Shown in pieces: positions 1-9,925 of a stretch of DNA of 64,000 nucleotides. The notes below the pieces were generated by a model. That model was not told where the DNA came from, ran no database searches, and worked only from the letters and a program-made list of their open reading frames with translations. Positions within the stretch are counted from its first letter, which is position 1, and each line of letters opens with the position of its first letter. Source of the DNA: Chlorobium sp. GTDB lineage: Bacteria > Bacteroidota > Chlorobiia > Chlorobiales > Chlorobiaceae. A program made the translations under genes and the position numbers. The stretch spans positions 1-64,000 of the forward strand of contig NZ_JAIOZR010000001.1 of the NCBI RefSeq assembly GCF_021740465.1. The letters are read 5' to 3'.

Positions 1-55
1 CATACCATGGGGACTCAAGTCCCAAGGCCATCTGAAAAAGGGTAAGGTCGTTCAT
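1..55 (-). CDS. ISL3-family transposase, N-terminal 18 residues only
   Basis: The minus-strand frame from the ATG at 55 reads MNDLTLFQMALGLESPWY before leaving the window. The pattern LFxxALGLxxPWY is the usual N-terminus of ISL3-family transposases, which move the element through a DDE-type reaction. Only the first 18 codons are visible, so the catalytic residues and the intactness of the gene cannot be judged. The gene lies inside the insertion sequence that ends at 137. Confidence 0.7.
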   Translation of the reverse strand, partial: MNDLTLFQMALGLESPWY

Positions 56-137
56 GAGCGTACTGGTTACTGGCTTAGTTGGTTACACCACAATATACGC
101 TTCTGATATCATCACCCACTTGAAACAGCGAGGAGCC
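1..137 (-). mobile_element. End of an ISL3-like insertion sequence (left end and 5' part)
   Basis: The element is read on the minus strand. Its terminal inverted repeat starts at 137 with GGCTCCTCGCTGTTTCAAG, close to the GGCTCTT-like ends known for the ISL3 family, and 81 bases further in a transposase gene starts at 55 and runs out of the window. The boundary at 137 is supported independently: the host PAS reading frame follows its family up to about base 145 and turns into IS sequence after it. ISL3 elements duplicate 8 bp of target; the candidate copy here is ATATATTA at 138-145. The other IS end, and so the full length, lies outside the window. Confidence 0.75.
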
Positions 138-1578
138 ATATATTACCGGGTATCATGCCGGACTGCAGAATGGTGGGATATCGCCCTATTACCTCCCTGG
201 CGGTGTAACCGGTCAGTTCGGTATATCTCGGATTGACATACTCGACTTCAGCAGCGGCATTCATCATAACAACAACCGTAGGGCTCTGCTGCAATGCGGT
301 TGCAATTTTCTTCAGCTCCTCATCGGAACGTTTTCTTCCGGTTATGTCGCGAACCGTTGAAATGGTGAACTCGCTGCCCGATAGTTCGATTCTCGATGTT
401 CTGACCTCGACAGGTATCCTTGCGCCGTTCTTGTGAACATGAACAGCTTCGAATATCTGGCTTCCTTGCTGGTCGAGAAGACTCATCTCCCGGGAAATAC
501 CGGCACCAGGGAAAACAGGTGCATAGATATCTTCAGGGGTCATCCCGAGCAGTTCCTGTTCGGTGTAGCCGAGGATTTCCGATGCCGACCGGTTGACCAT
601 TTCAAAAACGCCATGCACTCCGCTATCGGACACGGGATGAACAAACAGGCCGTCCCGGATATTGTCAAACAGTTTTTTCAACTTTTCACCGCTCTCAAGC
701 AGTTCTTTTTCAGCATGCTTTCTTTCGGTGATATCTACCATGACGGTCTGTGTTGCCGGATACCCCTCATAAAGAATGGTGGTTCCGGACAGTTCCACCC
801 AGCGTACCTGGCCGTTTTTGTGGACCATCCTGAATTCCCGGCGAATCTGCTGCAGACGGCCGGAAAGACGATCGCGAAAAGCCTTGTAATAGCTCTCCCT
901 GTCATCGGAATGAACGATATCTAACAACTCTGCCGAAGAGAAGTTCATAAGCTCCTGGGGGGTGTAGCCGATAATGGCTTCCATGGGCTTGCTGGCAAAG
1001 CAGATGCGAGGAGGATTGTCCCTGCTGATGATCATCCCCTGTATCGATTGCTCTACAAGGGTCCGGTATTTCTCTTCGCTCTCACGGAGCCTTATTTCCG
1101 CCAGTTTCCCTGCGGTAATATCGAGAATGGTAAAGGTGACCCCCTTCGACATATCGCCGGTATCAACGGGGGAAGAACTCAGCAGCGCATCAATGACACG
1201 ACCGTCCTTGCAACGCAGATGGGTTTCGAGGGTTCCGAAACCGTGTTTGGCTATCTGGAGGTATTTTTCCCGGCCAACATATTCATAATCCTCTTCGGAG
1301 ATATAAAGCATACGGGAACTATGGCCGACAAGTTCCTCGCGTCGATAACCGAGAATATCGCAAAGACGCGGATTGGCATCCATTATGATTCGGTTGACGA
1401 CCACACCGATACCTACAGGAACAGCACGCAGGATGCTTTGCAGATAAGCTTCACTTTGCTTGCCTGAGGAATTTCCGGCACATGGAAATCCGGAGTCAGC
1501 AGGCACTTCCTGATCCCCCGGTTTTTCCGGAAACACTGCACCGGCGTCTCCCGGCCTGGATTCTTCGGAGTCTTTCAT
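112..1578 (-). CDS. Multi-PAS sensor protein, truncated by an insertion sequence
   Basis: The frame encodes 488 residues with four successive PAS/PAC units, at roughly residues 44-155, 165-285, 293-413 and 420-480. Each has the N-terminal PAS pattern (for example NPRLCDILGYRREELVG) and the first three end in a PAC motif of the DITxxK/R type. No transmembrane segment, histidine kinase or GGDEF domain is present, because the fourth PAS unit stops abruptly. The last residues (LLAVSSG) are read from the IS end at 112-137, so native sequence ends near base 145. PAS chains of this kind normally carry a C-terminal output domain, which here is separated by the IS. The product is probably inactive or reduced to a cytoplasmic sensor fragment. 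Confidence 0.8.
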   Translation of the reverse strand: MKDSEESRPGDAGAVFPEKPGDQEVPADSGFPCAGNSSGKQSEAYLQSILRAVPVGIGVVVNRIIMDANPRLCDILGYRREELVGHSSRMLYISEEDYEYVGREKYLQIAKHGFGTLETHLRCKDGRVIDALLSSSPVDTGDMSKGVTFTILDITAGKLAEIRLRESEEKYRTLVEQSIQGMIISRDNPPRICFASKPMEAIIGYTPQELMNFSSAELLDIVHSDDRESYYKAFRDRLSGRLQQIRREFRMVHKNGQVRWVELSGTTILYEGYPATQTVMVDITERKHAEKELLESGEKLKKLFDNIRDGLFVHPVSDSGVHGVFEMVNRSASEILGYTEQELLGMTPEDIYAPVFPGAGISREMSLLDQQGSQIFEAVHVHKNGARIPVEVRTSRIELSGSEFTISTVRDITGRKRSDEELKKIATALQQSPTVVVMMNAAAEVEYVNPRYTELTGYTAREVIGRYPTILQSGMIPGNIWLLAVSSG

Positions 1579-1799
1579 TAATTTTAACTCAGACCAGATG
1601 TTTTAGCGTAACAACCCGAATTTTCCGTCAATAGTAGAGCAAAAACCCAAGGCTTGCGCCGAACAACCCGCTTCATTGCAAATACAAAAACAACTCCCTT
1701 TTGTCAATCCCGCCCGGATTATCCCAGTTTAAAGAAAAATTCTGCAATTATTTCTATGTTTGCAAGTACTTTCCACTTAATTCCCAAGCAAAAGACACT

Positions 1800-2501
1800 A
1801 TGGATGAAAACAGGGTGTTTCTCATTACCGGAGCATCGACCGGTATCGGTGAGGCAACGGCCCGACTGGCCGCAGAAGCCGGGTATCGCGTTGTGCTCGC
1901 CGCACGCTCCCTCGGAAAACTTGACAGGCTTGCCGGCGAACTGGAGCCGGAGCGTGCTTTTGCCGTTCAGTGCGACGTTTCGGACTGGGCGTCCCAGGAG
2001 CGCATGATCGCAAAAACACTCGAGCGTTTCGGCAGGATCGATGCCGTCTTCGCCAATGCCGGCTTCTCGAAAGGTTCGTCATTTTTCGGGGGAGAAAACA
2101 GGCCCGATGAATGGAGGGAAATGGTGCTGGTCAACGTGTTCGGTGCGGCCGCAACGGCCAGGCTCTCACTTCCGGAACTGGTAAAAACGAAGGGTCACTT
2201 TCTGCTGACGGGCTCGGTGACAGGACGAATCACCTCCATCCGTAACCTCTACTCGGCAACCAAATGGGCGGTTACCGGAATGGCGCAGGCCATACGCAAC
2301 GAAATGGCGGGAACCGGAGTGCGCGTCACCCTCATCCAGCCGGGGGTGGTCGATACGCCTTTCTGGAGCCATCTGGAGAAACCCGGCACTCCGGAACTGC
2401 AGGCCGGAGATATCGCCGCTGCGGTGCTTTACGCCGTTTCACAACCGCCTCGTGTCGACGTGAATGAAATCGTCATCCGGCCGACCGGACAGCCTCACTG
2501 A
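1800..2501 (+). CDS. Short-chain dehydrogenase/reductase (SDR)
   Basis: This 233-residue protein is a classical SDR NAD(P)-dependent oxidoreductase. The cofactor motif TGASTGIG is at residues 10-17, NAG at 86-88, and the catalytic Ser139, Tyr151 and Lys155 are all present (YSATK). The PGVVDT segment after the active site is also typical. The ATG at 1800 was preferred to an in-frame start at 1701 because the family begins only a few residues before the glycine-rich loop. The substrate cannot be told from sequence. The gene is divergent from the PAS gene and 128 bases upstream of an alpha/beta hydrolase. Confidence 0.88.
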   Translation: MDENRVFLITGASTGIGEATARLAAEAGYRVVLAARSLGKLDRLAGELEPERAFAVQCDVSDWASQERMIAKTLERFGRIDAVFANAGFSKGSSFFGGENRPDEWREMVLVNVFGAAATARLSLPELVKTKGHFLLTGSVTGRITSIRNLYSATKWAVTGMAQAIRNEMAGTGVRVTLIQPGVVDTPFWSHLEKPGTPELQAGDIAAAVLYAVSQPPRVDVNEIVIRPTGQPH

Positions 2502-2629
2502 TTTCCCGGCCGGGAAAAAACGGGCGGCACCACGAAAAAAACGGTTCACGGCGATAATTTTGCCGGATGATATTATTTTAGACGGGATATGAGTATTTTC
2601 TGCAACCGCTTGTAAACCCGACTCCGGTC

Positions 2630-3493
2630 ATGGCTTCTCAAAACCGGTACATCACCCTTGGAGGTCACCGCCACCGCTATGTTGCAACCGGCAGTTCCGG
2701 ACAAACCATGCTGCTCCTGCACGGCATCTCGTCTTCACTCGATTTTTACGAACAGGTGATCCCGTCCCTGTCGCGTTCATTCAGGGTTCTCGCCTTTGAT
2801 TTCCTCGGTTTCGGGCTTTCCGACAAACCCCGTAAAACTGATTACAGTCTGGAACTTTACGCCTCCCTGATCCGCGAATTCCTTGAAAAGACCAACAGCA
2901 TCGGAGAACCCCTCTATGCAACGGGACACTCCATGGGAGGCAAATACCTGCTCGCATCGGGACTGCTCTACCCCGGCACATTCCGGAAACTGGTACTCAG
3001 CAATACCGACGGATTCATCAACGTACCTGCATGGGCTCGGGGCATAAGCCTTCCCGGAGTGCGTCAGATTCTCAAAAAGGTCATGACCGGGGAGAAAATG
3101 GCTGAGAAAATGTTCACCTCGGCATTCTACCGCACAAAGAACGTCGATTCCCGCTCATTCAGCAAAAATCTCGCTGCAGTCAGGGACAGGGAGGCTTTCG
3201 ATACAGTCATGTCCCTGAACCGGAACCTCATGAAACTCGACATGAACCGTACAGGCCTGCGCAAACGACTCGGAGAGCTGAAAATCCCCGTTCTGATCAT
3301 CTGGGGTGACCACGACCAGTACTTCTCTCCGAAAATAGCCCGCTCGGTGAACTCGGAAATCCCCTGTTCGAATCTGGTCATATTCCCAGAATGCGGTCAC
3401 GCCCCGATGCTCGAATACCCTGAGAAGTTTTCTGAAACCGTCAGGGAGTTCATTCTTTCAGAACATCCTTATCCGGAAACACCATGCTCATAA
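2630..3493 (+). CDS. Alpha/beta-fold hydrolase
   Basis: A 287-residue alpha/beta hydrolase. The nucleophile elbow GHSMGG puts Ser101 in place, Asp227 sits in the WGDHD segment and His257 in CGHAP, which gives a complete Ser-Asp-His triad. The oxyanion HG motif is at residues 31-32. There is no signal peptide, so it is expected in the cytoplasm. The substrate is unknown; the family includes esterases, lipases and C-C hydrolases. Its last 10 bases overlap the start of tmk, which indicates co-transcription and perhaps translational coupling. Confidence 0.85.
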   Translation: MASQNRYITLGGHRHRYVATGSSGQTMLLLHGISSSLDFYEQVIPSLSRSFRVLAFDFLGFGLSDKPRKTDYSLELYASLIREFLEKTNSIGEPLYATGHSMGGKYLLASGLLYPGTFRKLVLSNTDGFINVPAWARGISLPGVRQILKKVMTGEKMAEKMFTSAFYRTKNVDSRSFSKNLAAVRDREAFDTVMSLNRNLMKLDMNRTGLRKRLGELKIPVLIIWGDHDQYFSPKIARSVNSEIPCSNLVIFPECGHAPMLEYPEKFSETVREFILSEHPYPETPCS

Positions 3494-4143
3494 CCTTCGA
3501 AGGCATAGATGGTGCCGGCAAATCCACCCAGATCAGAAAACTGCAAAAGCTGCTTGCCGAAAAACAGTGCGAGACGATCGTGCTGCGCGAACCGGGAGGA
3601 ACCGAGATTGCGGAAAAAATCCGGCAAATCCTGCTGGAAAGCCGCCACGACATCACCCCTGTCGGCGAACTGCTGCTCTTTTCGGCCAGTCGTGCCGAAC
3701 TGGTACAACAGGTCATCCTGCCAGCTATCGCCGAGGGAAAAACCGTAATTCTCGACCGTTTTTTTGACTCCACAACGGCTTATCAGGGTTACGGCAGAGG
3801 TCTCGACGCCGAAATGCTGCAGTCCATTATCAGGCTCTCCACCTTTTCACTGCACCCCGACATCACCTTTTATCTTGACATCTCGCCGGAGAATGCCATG
3901 TTGCGGAAATTTTCCGAAAAATCGCTGCCGCTGGCTTTGGAAGAAAACGAACTTGACCGTATGGAGCGATCGGGATCGGATTTCTACCAGAGAGTGCGGA
4001 AAGGCTACCACCGTATCATCGAAGGGGAAAAAAACCGTTTCGTCGTGCTCGATGCACTCGACAATCCGGAAAAGCTGCACAAGGAGATTGTAGCCTCGCT
4101 GGGTGAACGGTTTCCGGCGTTTTCAGGTCTCAGGACACCCTGA
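3484..4143 (+). CDS. tmk: Thymidylate kinase
   Basis: The 219-residue protein phosphorylates dTMP to dTDP with ATP, the last specific step towards dTTP. It opens with [11 protein letters not shown] (P-loop at residues 7-15), has the RE-PGGT segment that follows in bacterial TMP kinases, and carries the [12 protein letters not shown] dTMP-binding motif. Length is normal for the family. The start overlaps the end of the hydrolase gene. The C-terminal half matches the LID and helical region. Confidence 0.95.
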   Translation: MLITFEGIDGAGKSTQIRKLQKLLAEKQCETIVLREPGGTEIAEKIRQILLESRHDITPVGELLLFSASRAELVQQVILPAIAEGKTVILDRFFDSTTAYQGYGRGLDAEMLQSIIRLSTFSLHPDITFYLDISPENAMLRKFSEKSLPLALEENELDRMERSGSDFYQRVRKGYHRIIEGEKNRFVVLDALDNPEKLHKEIVASLGERFPAFSGLRTP

Positions 4144-4279
4144 TACGGAAAAGGTTGACATAACGGGAACTGCGGAAGGGTCTTCCTGTGTTAATAGAAA
4201 AGTTTTTTCAAGCTTTTATTGCGTTTTTGCTTAGATTGAGTATCGATCTACTCTGTCCACATCTCCTTACCGGCTACGC

Positions 4280-5542
4280 ATGCACGAAACGATTCTCAAA
4301 GAGCACCAACTCACCACCTGCATCTCTCCGATCACGCTGCAGGATATCCGGACTCTGAAGGAACTCTACCGTCTGAAAGCCGAAACACGGGAACTGCGGG
4401 AACCGATTGTAAGAAACATCATCAAGCAGCGGGTCGTTGGCCGTTCCTGTGTGGAATCGCTTAAAAACGCGCTCTACTCACTCGAAACCATCTACATCGA
4501 CGACGACACCGGACAAAGGCTTCTGCGCATCGACGGTATGAGAGAGATAGAGGTCGATCTGACCTACGAAATACGCGAACTCCAGAAAGACATCTACTAT
4601 CTGGAATACGGCGAAGACAAGTTTATCGACTATCTGGCCAAATTCATCCCGGGGTTCCGCGGTTATGTCAATCACGGCATCGACATGTTCCGGGGAAAAC
4701 GGTTCAATGCTTTCGTAACAGACCGCGACGGAACGACAAACAACTATTGCGGCCGTTACCGCTCTTCAGTACAGCCGATATACAACTCCGTCTTCATAAC
4801 CCGGTTCGCCAAAAACTGCTGTCGCTTTCCGATCTTCATCACCTCTGCGCCACTGAAGGATTTCGGTATTCTCAATGTATCGATCAATCCAAGCAATACC
4901 TTTGTATATGCCGGCTCCAAGGGACGCGAATTCATCGATCTCGATGAGCATTTCAACAGTTTTCCCATCGAGGAAAACAAGCAGAAGATGATCCGTCTCC
5001 TGAACGACCGTCTTCATGTACTGCTCCAGGATCCGAATTTCGAAAAGTTCAACTTTATCGGATCGGCCATGCAGATCAAGTTCGGACAGACAACGGTAGC
5101 CCGTCAGGACATAAGCAAATCCATCAGGGACGATGAATCCGCGGCTTTCCTTGAAAAAGTAAAGAGCATTGTCAGGGAAATCGACCCGCAAGGCAGAAAT
5201 TTCCGTATCGAAGACACCGGTCTGGATATCGAGATCATTCTCACCATAGACGTCAACAGCGACAGCTCCTCCATCAAGGATTTCGACAAGGGGGATGGTC
5301 TTGCCTTCATCAGCGGCAAGCTCGGCATCGATACCACGAAAGGACCAAACCTTGTCTGCGGCGATACGGCATCGGACATTCCCATGCTGAAAAAAGCCGT
5401 CGAAATGTACGACGATGTATGGGCGGTCTTTGTAACGCGGGATGAAAAGCTCAAGAAACAGGTGGAAGAGATCTGTCCAAAAAGCTATACCGTTCCTTCT
5501 CCCGATATTCTCCTCACCATTCTCGGCCTTCTGTCACTGTAA
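4280..5542 (+). CDS. Trehalose-phosphatase-like HAD-family protein
   Basis: A 420-residue protein with about 140 residues of N-terminal charged helical sequence, followed by a HAD phosphatase fold. HAD motif I reads [10 protein letters not shown] (near residue 150) with two aspartates in DxD spacing, motif II is around ITSAP, and motif IV is [11 protein letters not shown] near residue 357. The long cap between motifs II and III puts it in the Cof/trehalose-6-phosphate phosphatase type (HAD-IIB). The next gene, 43 bases on, is a beta-phosphoglucomutase/GH65 fusion, which supports a role in disaccharide or trehalose phosphate metabolism. The substrate is inferred. The N-terminal region is not recognised. 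Confidence 0.65.
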   Translation: MHETILKEHQLTTCISPITLQDIRTLKELYRLKAETRELREPIVRNIIKQRVVGRSCVESLKNALYSLETIYIDDDTGQRLLRIDGMREIEVDLTYEIRELQKDIYYLEYGEDKFIDYLAKFIPGFRGYVNHGIDMFRGKRFNAFVTDRDGTTNNYCGRYRSSVQPIYNSVFITRFAKNCCRFPIFITSAPLKDFGILNVSINPSNTFVYAGSKGREFIDLDEHFNSFPIEENKQKMIRLLNDRLHVLLQDPNFEKFNFIGSAMQIKFGQTTVARQDISKSIRDDESAAFLEKVKSIVREIDPQGRNFRIEDTGLDIEIILTIDVNSDSSSIKDFDKGDGLAFISGKLGIDTTKGPNLVCGDTASDIPMLKKAVEMYDDVWAVFVTRDEKLKKQVEEICPKSYTVPSPDILLTILGLLSL

Positions 5543-5585
5543 TAACATATTTCGGTAAACTTTCGCAACCATTTAATGTGTGGTA

Positions 5586-8500
5586 ATGAGCAACGTATTT
5601 AAAGGCGCAATATTCGATCTTGACGGAGTAATCACAGGTACGGCCAAAGTGCATAGCCTTGCCTGGGAATCGATGTTCAACTCCTTCCTGAAAAGTTATG
5701 CTGAAGTGAACAATGAACCGTTTGTGCCTTTCGATCCGGTTCACGACTATCACAAATATGTTGACGGAAAACCCCGCATGGAGGGCGTCAAAAGCTTTCT
5801 TGCATCCAGAGAGATAGAACTCCCCTTCGGAGAGCTTGACGACACTCCCGAAAAAGAGACCGTTTGCGGTCTCGGCAACAGGAAAAACACGCTTTTCACC
5901 GAAATCCTCGTCAGGGAGGGTCCGGAAGTTTACATGACCTCGGTGGAACTGATCGAAAAACTCATCGCCAGAGGCATCCGCATCGGCATAGCATCATCGA
6001 GCCGCAACTGCCTGGTGATCCTCCAGCTTGCCCGGCTGGAGCATCTTTTTGAAACCAGGGTGGACGGAGAGGTTTCCATCGAGATGAACCTGAAAGGCAA
6101 ACCCAATCCGGATATTTTCATCACAGCCGCTCACAATCTCGGACTGGAACCCCATGAGTGCGTCGTGGTAGAGGATGCCATTTCAGGCGTTCAGGCCGGT
6201 TCGCGAGGCAATTTCGGTCTGGTGCTCGGCATCGCACGCGAGATAGAAGGTTCGAAACTCAGGGAGGAGGGTGCCGATATCGTCGTCCGGGACCTCGGAG
6301 AAATCACGATAGCGGATATTGATGCATGGTTCAGTGAAGGCCTTGAAAAAGAGTGCTGGAACCTGACCTACAACAGTTTCATAGACCGCGACGAAAAGCT
6401 CAGGGAGGCACTCACTTCGTCCGGAAATGGCTATCTCGGCGTCAGGGGCGCCTATGAAGGCTCGAAAAACTCCCGACATCACTATCCGGGCACCTATATC
6501 GCAGGAATCTACAACCGTCTCCCGTCGGATGTGCACGGTCAGACCGTATTCAACAATGATTTCGTGAACTGCCCGAACTGGCTGCCTCTGGAGTTCAGCA
6601 TCGGCGGCGGCGATTTCATCGACCCATTCGATCAGAAAATTCTCAGCTACCGGCAGAACCTCGATCTGCGAAACGCCGTCATGGAGCGGGAGATCGTCAT
6701 CCAGGACAATCTCGGAAGAATCAGCAGGATCAGCAGCCGGCGCTTTGCCAGCATGGCCGACCCGCACCGCTGCGCCCTGCGTTTCAACCTCCGACCGGTC
6801 AACTACACCGCATCGGTTGAATTCCGTTCCGCCATCGACGGAACCATTGAAAACAAGGGGGTTGCCCGCTACAGCGAACTCAGCTCCGATCATCTCGAGC
6901 ATATCGAGGCCTGCAGCGACAATGAAACGATCTTTCTCCATGTCCGCACCAACCATTCGCATTACGGCATCGCAACCGGAGCACGCACAAGGGCGGTCTG
7001 CCACGGCCAGCCACTGAGGGCAGACCGGACGGTAATATCCACGGAGCGTTACATCGGCCAATCCTTCAGCATGCAACTGAGCCCGGAGAAAAGCTGCACC
7101 ATCGAAAAACTTGTCTCCATCCATACCTCCCTCGATCGCGACGGTACAGGAAACCCGCTCGAAGCGGCAAAAGCCTCCCTGCAGCAGGAAGAAACCTTTG
7201 ATGGACTCCTTCAGGCCCATACCGAAGCCTGGGAAAAGATCTGGCGTCAGAACGGCCTCTGCATCGAAGGTGACCGGCTCAGCCTGAAGGTGCTGCGCCT
7301 GCACATCTATCACCTGATGGGCACTGCATCGCCTCACAATACCGTCATCGATGCGGGCATCACAGCAAGAGGTCTCAACGGAGAGGCTTATCGGGGACAT
7401 ATTTTCTGGGATGAAATTTTCATTCTTCCGTTCTTCAACAGAACCTTCCCGGAAATCTCCAGGGCCCTGCTCATGTACCGATACAACAGACTCAATGCGG
7501 CAAGGAACTACGCAAGGGAAAATGGTTACCGGGGCGCAATGTTTCCATGGCAGACTGCCGATGATGGCGAGGAAGACACCCAGGTCATCCATTTCAATCC
7601 GACAAGCGGCTCGTGGGGCCCTGACCTCAGCCGCAAGCAGCGGCATGTCTCCATTGCGGTATTCTACAATACCTGGAGATACATCTACGATTCCGGCGAT
7701 ACCCGTTTCCTCAACGAGTACGGAACGGAAATGATGTTCGAGATAGCACGATTCTGGGCAAGCATCGCAACCCTCTCGCCGGAAACCGGCAAATACCATA
7801 TCGAGGGGGTAATGGGCCCCGACGAGTTCCACGAAACACTCCCCGGAAGCGGCGTGGAAGGCGTAAAGGACAATGCATACACCAACATCATGGCCGCATG
7901 GCTTTTTGAAAAAGCCGTCGAAATCAGCGAAACCATCGACGAGGCTGTTTTGAGAAACCTGCTTGAAAAAATCCACCTCGGATTTGATGAACTGCAGAAA
8001 TGGAGGGACATCAGCAGCTCCATGAATATTCCCTTCGGAAGCGAGGGCATTCTGGAACAGTTCGAAGGCTACATGACGCTCCGGGAGCTTGACTGGGCCC
8101 TCTATCGCTCCAAATACGGCAATATCCACAGGATGGATCGCATTCTCAAGGCCGAGAATGACTCTCCCGACTACTACAAGGTAGCCAAGCAGGCCGACGT
8201 GCTGATGACCTTCTACACCCTTTCTCCGACGGAAGTGGCCAGGATTCTTGAAAAAAACGGTTATGCAGTACCCGATCCGATAAAGCTGGTGCGTGACAAC
8301 TATTCCTACTACGAACCAAGAACCAGCCATGGTTCGACCCTGAGCAAGGTTGTCCACTCGATAATATCGAGCTACCTCGACAACGGCCACGAAACGGCAT
8401 GGAAATGGTTTATGGAAGCGCTGAAAAGCGATATAGGTGACACCCAGGGGGGTACGACACAGGAAGGCATCCACTGTGGCGTGATGGCCGGCACACTCGA

Positions 8501-8747
8501 TACCGTGGTACGGTACTTTGCGGGAATTTCGTTCGATAACGGCATGCTCAACGTGCATCCGAACCTGCCCGCACACTGGAAAAAGCTTGAAATCAACGTC
8601 TGTTTCCGCGCAGACCGCTACAGAATTGCCCTTGTTCCCGGCAGCGTAACGGTCTTGCTCGACGATTCCGAAGCGGATGAAGCGGCGGCCTGCATTAACG
8701 GTCACCTGGTGACGCTTTCAAAAGGTGCAGCCGTGGAAACAGCCTGA
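5586..8747 (+). CDS. Fused beta-phosphoglucomutase-like HAD and GH65 glycoside phosphorylase
   Basis: A 1053-residue fusion. Residues 1-250 form a HAD domain of beta-phosphoglucomutase type: IFDLDGVIT with the two catalytic aspartates, SSSRN in motif [10 protein letters not shown] supplying the lysine, and [12 protein letters not shown] as motif IV. From residue 260 on it is a family 65 glycosidase/phosphorylase: GNGYLGVRG near the start, [11 protein letters not shown] in the middle, and GPDEFHE near residue 747, whose first Glu is the expected general acid. GH65 enzymes split kojibiose, maltose or trehalose with phosphate into beta-glucose 1-phosphate, which the HAD domain would turn into glucose 6-phosphate. 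No signal peptide. ATG at 5586 was chosen over GTG at 5580. Disaccharide specificity is not decided. Confidence 0.85.
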   Translation: MSNVFKGAIFDLDGVITGTAKVHSLAWESMFNSFLKSYAEVNNEPFVPFDPVHDYHKYVDGKPRMEGVKSFLASREIELPFGELDDTPEKETVCGLGNRKNTLFTEILVREGPEVYMTSVELIEKLIARGIRIGIASSSRNCLVILQLARLEHLFETRVDGEVSIEMNLKGKPNPDIFITAAHNLGLEPHECVVVEDAISGVQAGSRGNFGLVLGIAREIEGSKLREEGADIVVRDLGEITIADIDAWFSEGLEKECWNLTYNSFIDRDEKLREALTSSGNGYLGVRGAYEGSKNSRHHYPGTYIAGIYNRLPSDVHGQTVFNNDFVNCPNWLPLEFSIGGGDFIDPFDQKILSYRQNLDLRNAVMEREIVIQDNLGRISRISSRRFASMADPHRCALRFNLRPVNYTASVEFRSAIDGTIENKGVARYSELSSDHLEHIEACSDNETIFLHVRTNHSHYGIATGARTRAVCHGQPLRADRTVISTERYIGQSFSMQLSPEKSCTIEKLVSIHTSLDRDGTGNPLEAAKASLQQEETFDGLLQAHTEAWEKIWRQNGLCIEGDRLSLKVLRLHIYHLMGTASPHNTVIDAGITARGLNGEAYRGHIFWDEIFILPFFNRTFPEISRALLMYRYNRLNAARNYARENGYRGAMFPWQTADDGEEDTQVIHFNPTSGSWGPDLSRKQRHVSIAVFYNTWRYIYDSGDTRFLNEYGTEMMFEIARFWASIATLSPETGKYHIEGVMGPDEFHETLPGSGVEGVKDNAYTNIMAAWLFEKAVEISETIDEAVLRNLLEKIHLGFDELQKWRDISSSMNIPFGSEGILEQFEGYMTLRELDWALYRSKYGNIHRMDRILKAENDSPDYYKVAKQADVLMTFYTLSPTEVARILEKNGYAVPDPIKLVRDNYSYYEPRTSHGSTLSKVVHSIISSYLDNGHETAWKWFMEALKSDIGDTQGGTTQEGIHCGVMAGTLDTVVRYFAGISFDNGMLNVHPNLPAHWKKLEINVCFRADRYRIALVPGSVTVLLDDSEADEAAACINGHLVTLSKGAAVETA

Positions 8748-8762
8748 ACCCGAAACCGGCCA

Positions 8763-8784
8763 CCGGCACCGCTCAGCGTGCCGG
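8763..8784 (+). terminator. Possible terminator hairpin after the GH65 gene
   Basis: The stem CCGGCAC/GTGCCGG with an 8-base loop lies 15 bases after the stop of the GH65 fusion gene. It is followed by a loose T-rich stretch rather than a clean T run, so termination strength is uncertain. Confidence 0.4.
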
Positions 8785-8861
8785 TTAATTGCTCTTTTAG
8801 ATGGAAAAGCGTATTATTTTTATTTTTTTACTTTTTCTGACGACCTATTGCATCACCGCTT

Positions 8862-9902
8862 ATGCGCCTGTCCAACTTCAGATATAATCTGCCCAAAACA
8901 AAAATTGCCGATCATCCGGTTTCGCCCCGCGACAAGTGCAAGCTCATGGTACTGAACCGGCGGAAAAAAGAGATCGAGCACAAGGTTTTTGAGGATATCG
9001 CTTCGTATTTCAAAAAAGGGGATCTGCTTGTCGTCAACAACAGCAGGGTCTTTCCTGCCAAGATTTTTGGTCAGAAAGAGAAAACCGACGCCAAAATCGA
9101 GGTATTTCTCCTCCGGGTGCTCAACAAGGATGCCGGATTGTGGGATGTACTGGTCGATCCCGCCCGAAAGGTACGGGTAGGCAATAAAATCTACTTCGAA
9201 GAGGATGTCGTCGCCGAAGTGGTTGACAATACCACGTCGAGGGGCAGAACGATCCGGTTCCTTAACCCTGAAATCGATGTATTCGCTCTTGTTGAACGGA
9301 TCGGCCACGTACCGCTCCCTCCCTACTTCCTGAGAAAACCCAAGGAGGCCGACAAGGAGGACTACCAGACGGTTTACGCCTCCCAGACCGGTGCGGTCGT
9401 TGCCCCCATGGCAGGCATGCATTTCACGATGCCCCTCTTGCAGAAAATCCAGAAAATGGGAGTCAAGATCCTGCCGATCACCCTGCATCCGAGCCTGAGC
9501 ACCTTCAGCGCCATCGAAGTGGAGGACGTATCGAAGCACAAAATGGATTCCGAATATTTCAATATTCCCTACCAGACGGCAATGGAGATCAACGAGACCA
9601 AGGTCAACAAGTCCGGAAGGGTAATTGCCGTCGGCACGACAACCTGCAGGGTGCTTGAAGCCAACGCCACCGTTGACGGAAAAATCAAGTTCGGCCGGGG
9701 CTGGACGGACAAGTTCATTTATCCGCCCTACCAGTTCAAGGTAACAGATGCGCTCATCACCAATTTTCAGCAACCGGAAACGACACTGCTCATGGTTGTC
9801 AGCGCTTTTGCCGAACACCGTCTTCTTATGGAAGCCTATAAAATAGCCCTGAAAACCGATTATCAGTTCCTTGCATACGGTGACGCCATGCTGATTCATT
9901 AA
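8862..9902 (+). CDS. queA: S-adenosylmethionine:tRNA ribosyltransferase-isomerase
   Basis: QueA transfers and isomerises the ribosyl group of S-adenosylmethionine onto 7-aminomethyl-7-deazaguanine in tRNA, giving epoxyqueuosine at the wobble base of GUN anticodons. The 346-residue product has the family N-terminus (FRYNLPKTKIADHP), the VVNNSRVFPAKIFG segment, GHVPLPPY, the YQTVYA motif and the C-terminal FIYPPYQFKVTDALITNFQ and YGDAMLI blocks. Length is normal. It is followed after 23 bases by ispD. Confidence 0.95.
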   Translation: MRLSNFRYNLPKTKIADHPVSPRDKCKLMVLNRRKKEIEHKVFEDIASYFKKGDLLVVNNSRVFPAKIFGQKEKTDAKIEVFLLRVLNKDAGLWDVLVDPARKVRVGNKIYFEEDVVAEVVDNTTSRGRTIRFLNPEIDVFALVERIGHVPLPPYFLRKPKEADKEDYQTVYASQTGAVVAPMAGMHFTMPLLQKIQKMGVKILPITLHPSLSTFSAIEVEDVSKHKMDSEYFNIPYQTAMEINETKVNKSGRVIAVGTTTCRVLEANATVDGKIKFGRGWTDKFIYPPYQFKVTDALITNFQQPETTLLMVVSAFAEHRLLMEAYKIALKTDYQFLAYGDAMLIH

Positions 9903-9925
9903 ATTCAACAGCAGTTCTCTCCCCT

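Noticed and set aside
112-145. A point frameshift as cause of the short PAS protein
   Set aside because: An ISL3-like inverted repeat at 137 and a transposase start at 55 explain the break; neither of the other frames restores the PAS pattern.
6183-8705. An 840-codon open frame on the minus strand opposite the GH65 fusion gene
   Set aside because: It has no recognisable domain, no ribosome site, and arises from the codon pattern of the strong gene on the plus strand (GH65 with full catalytic motifs). Antisense open frames of this kind occur opposite many genes in this window.
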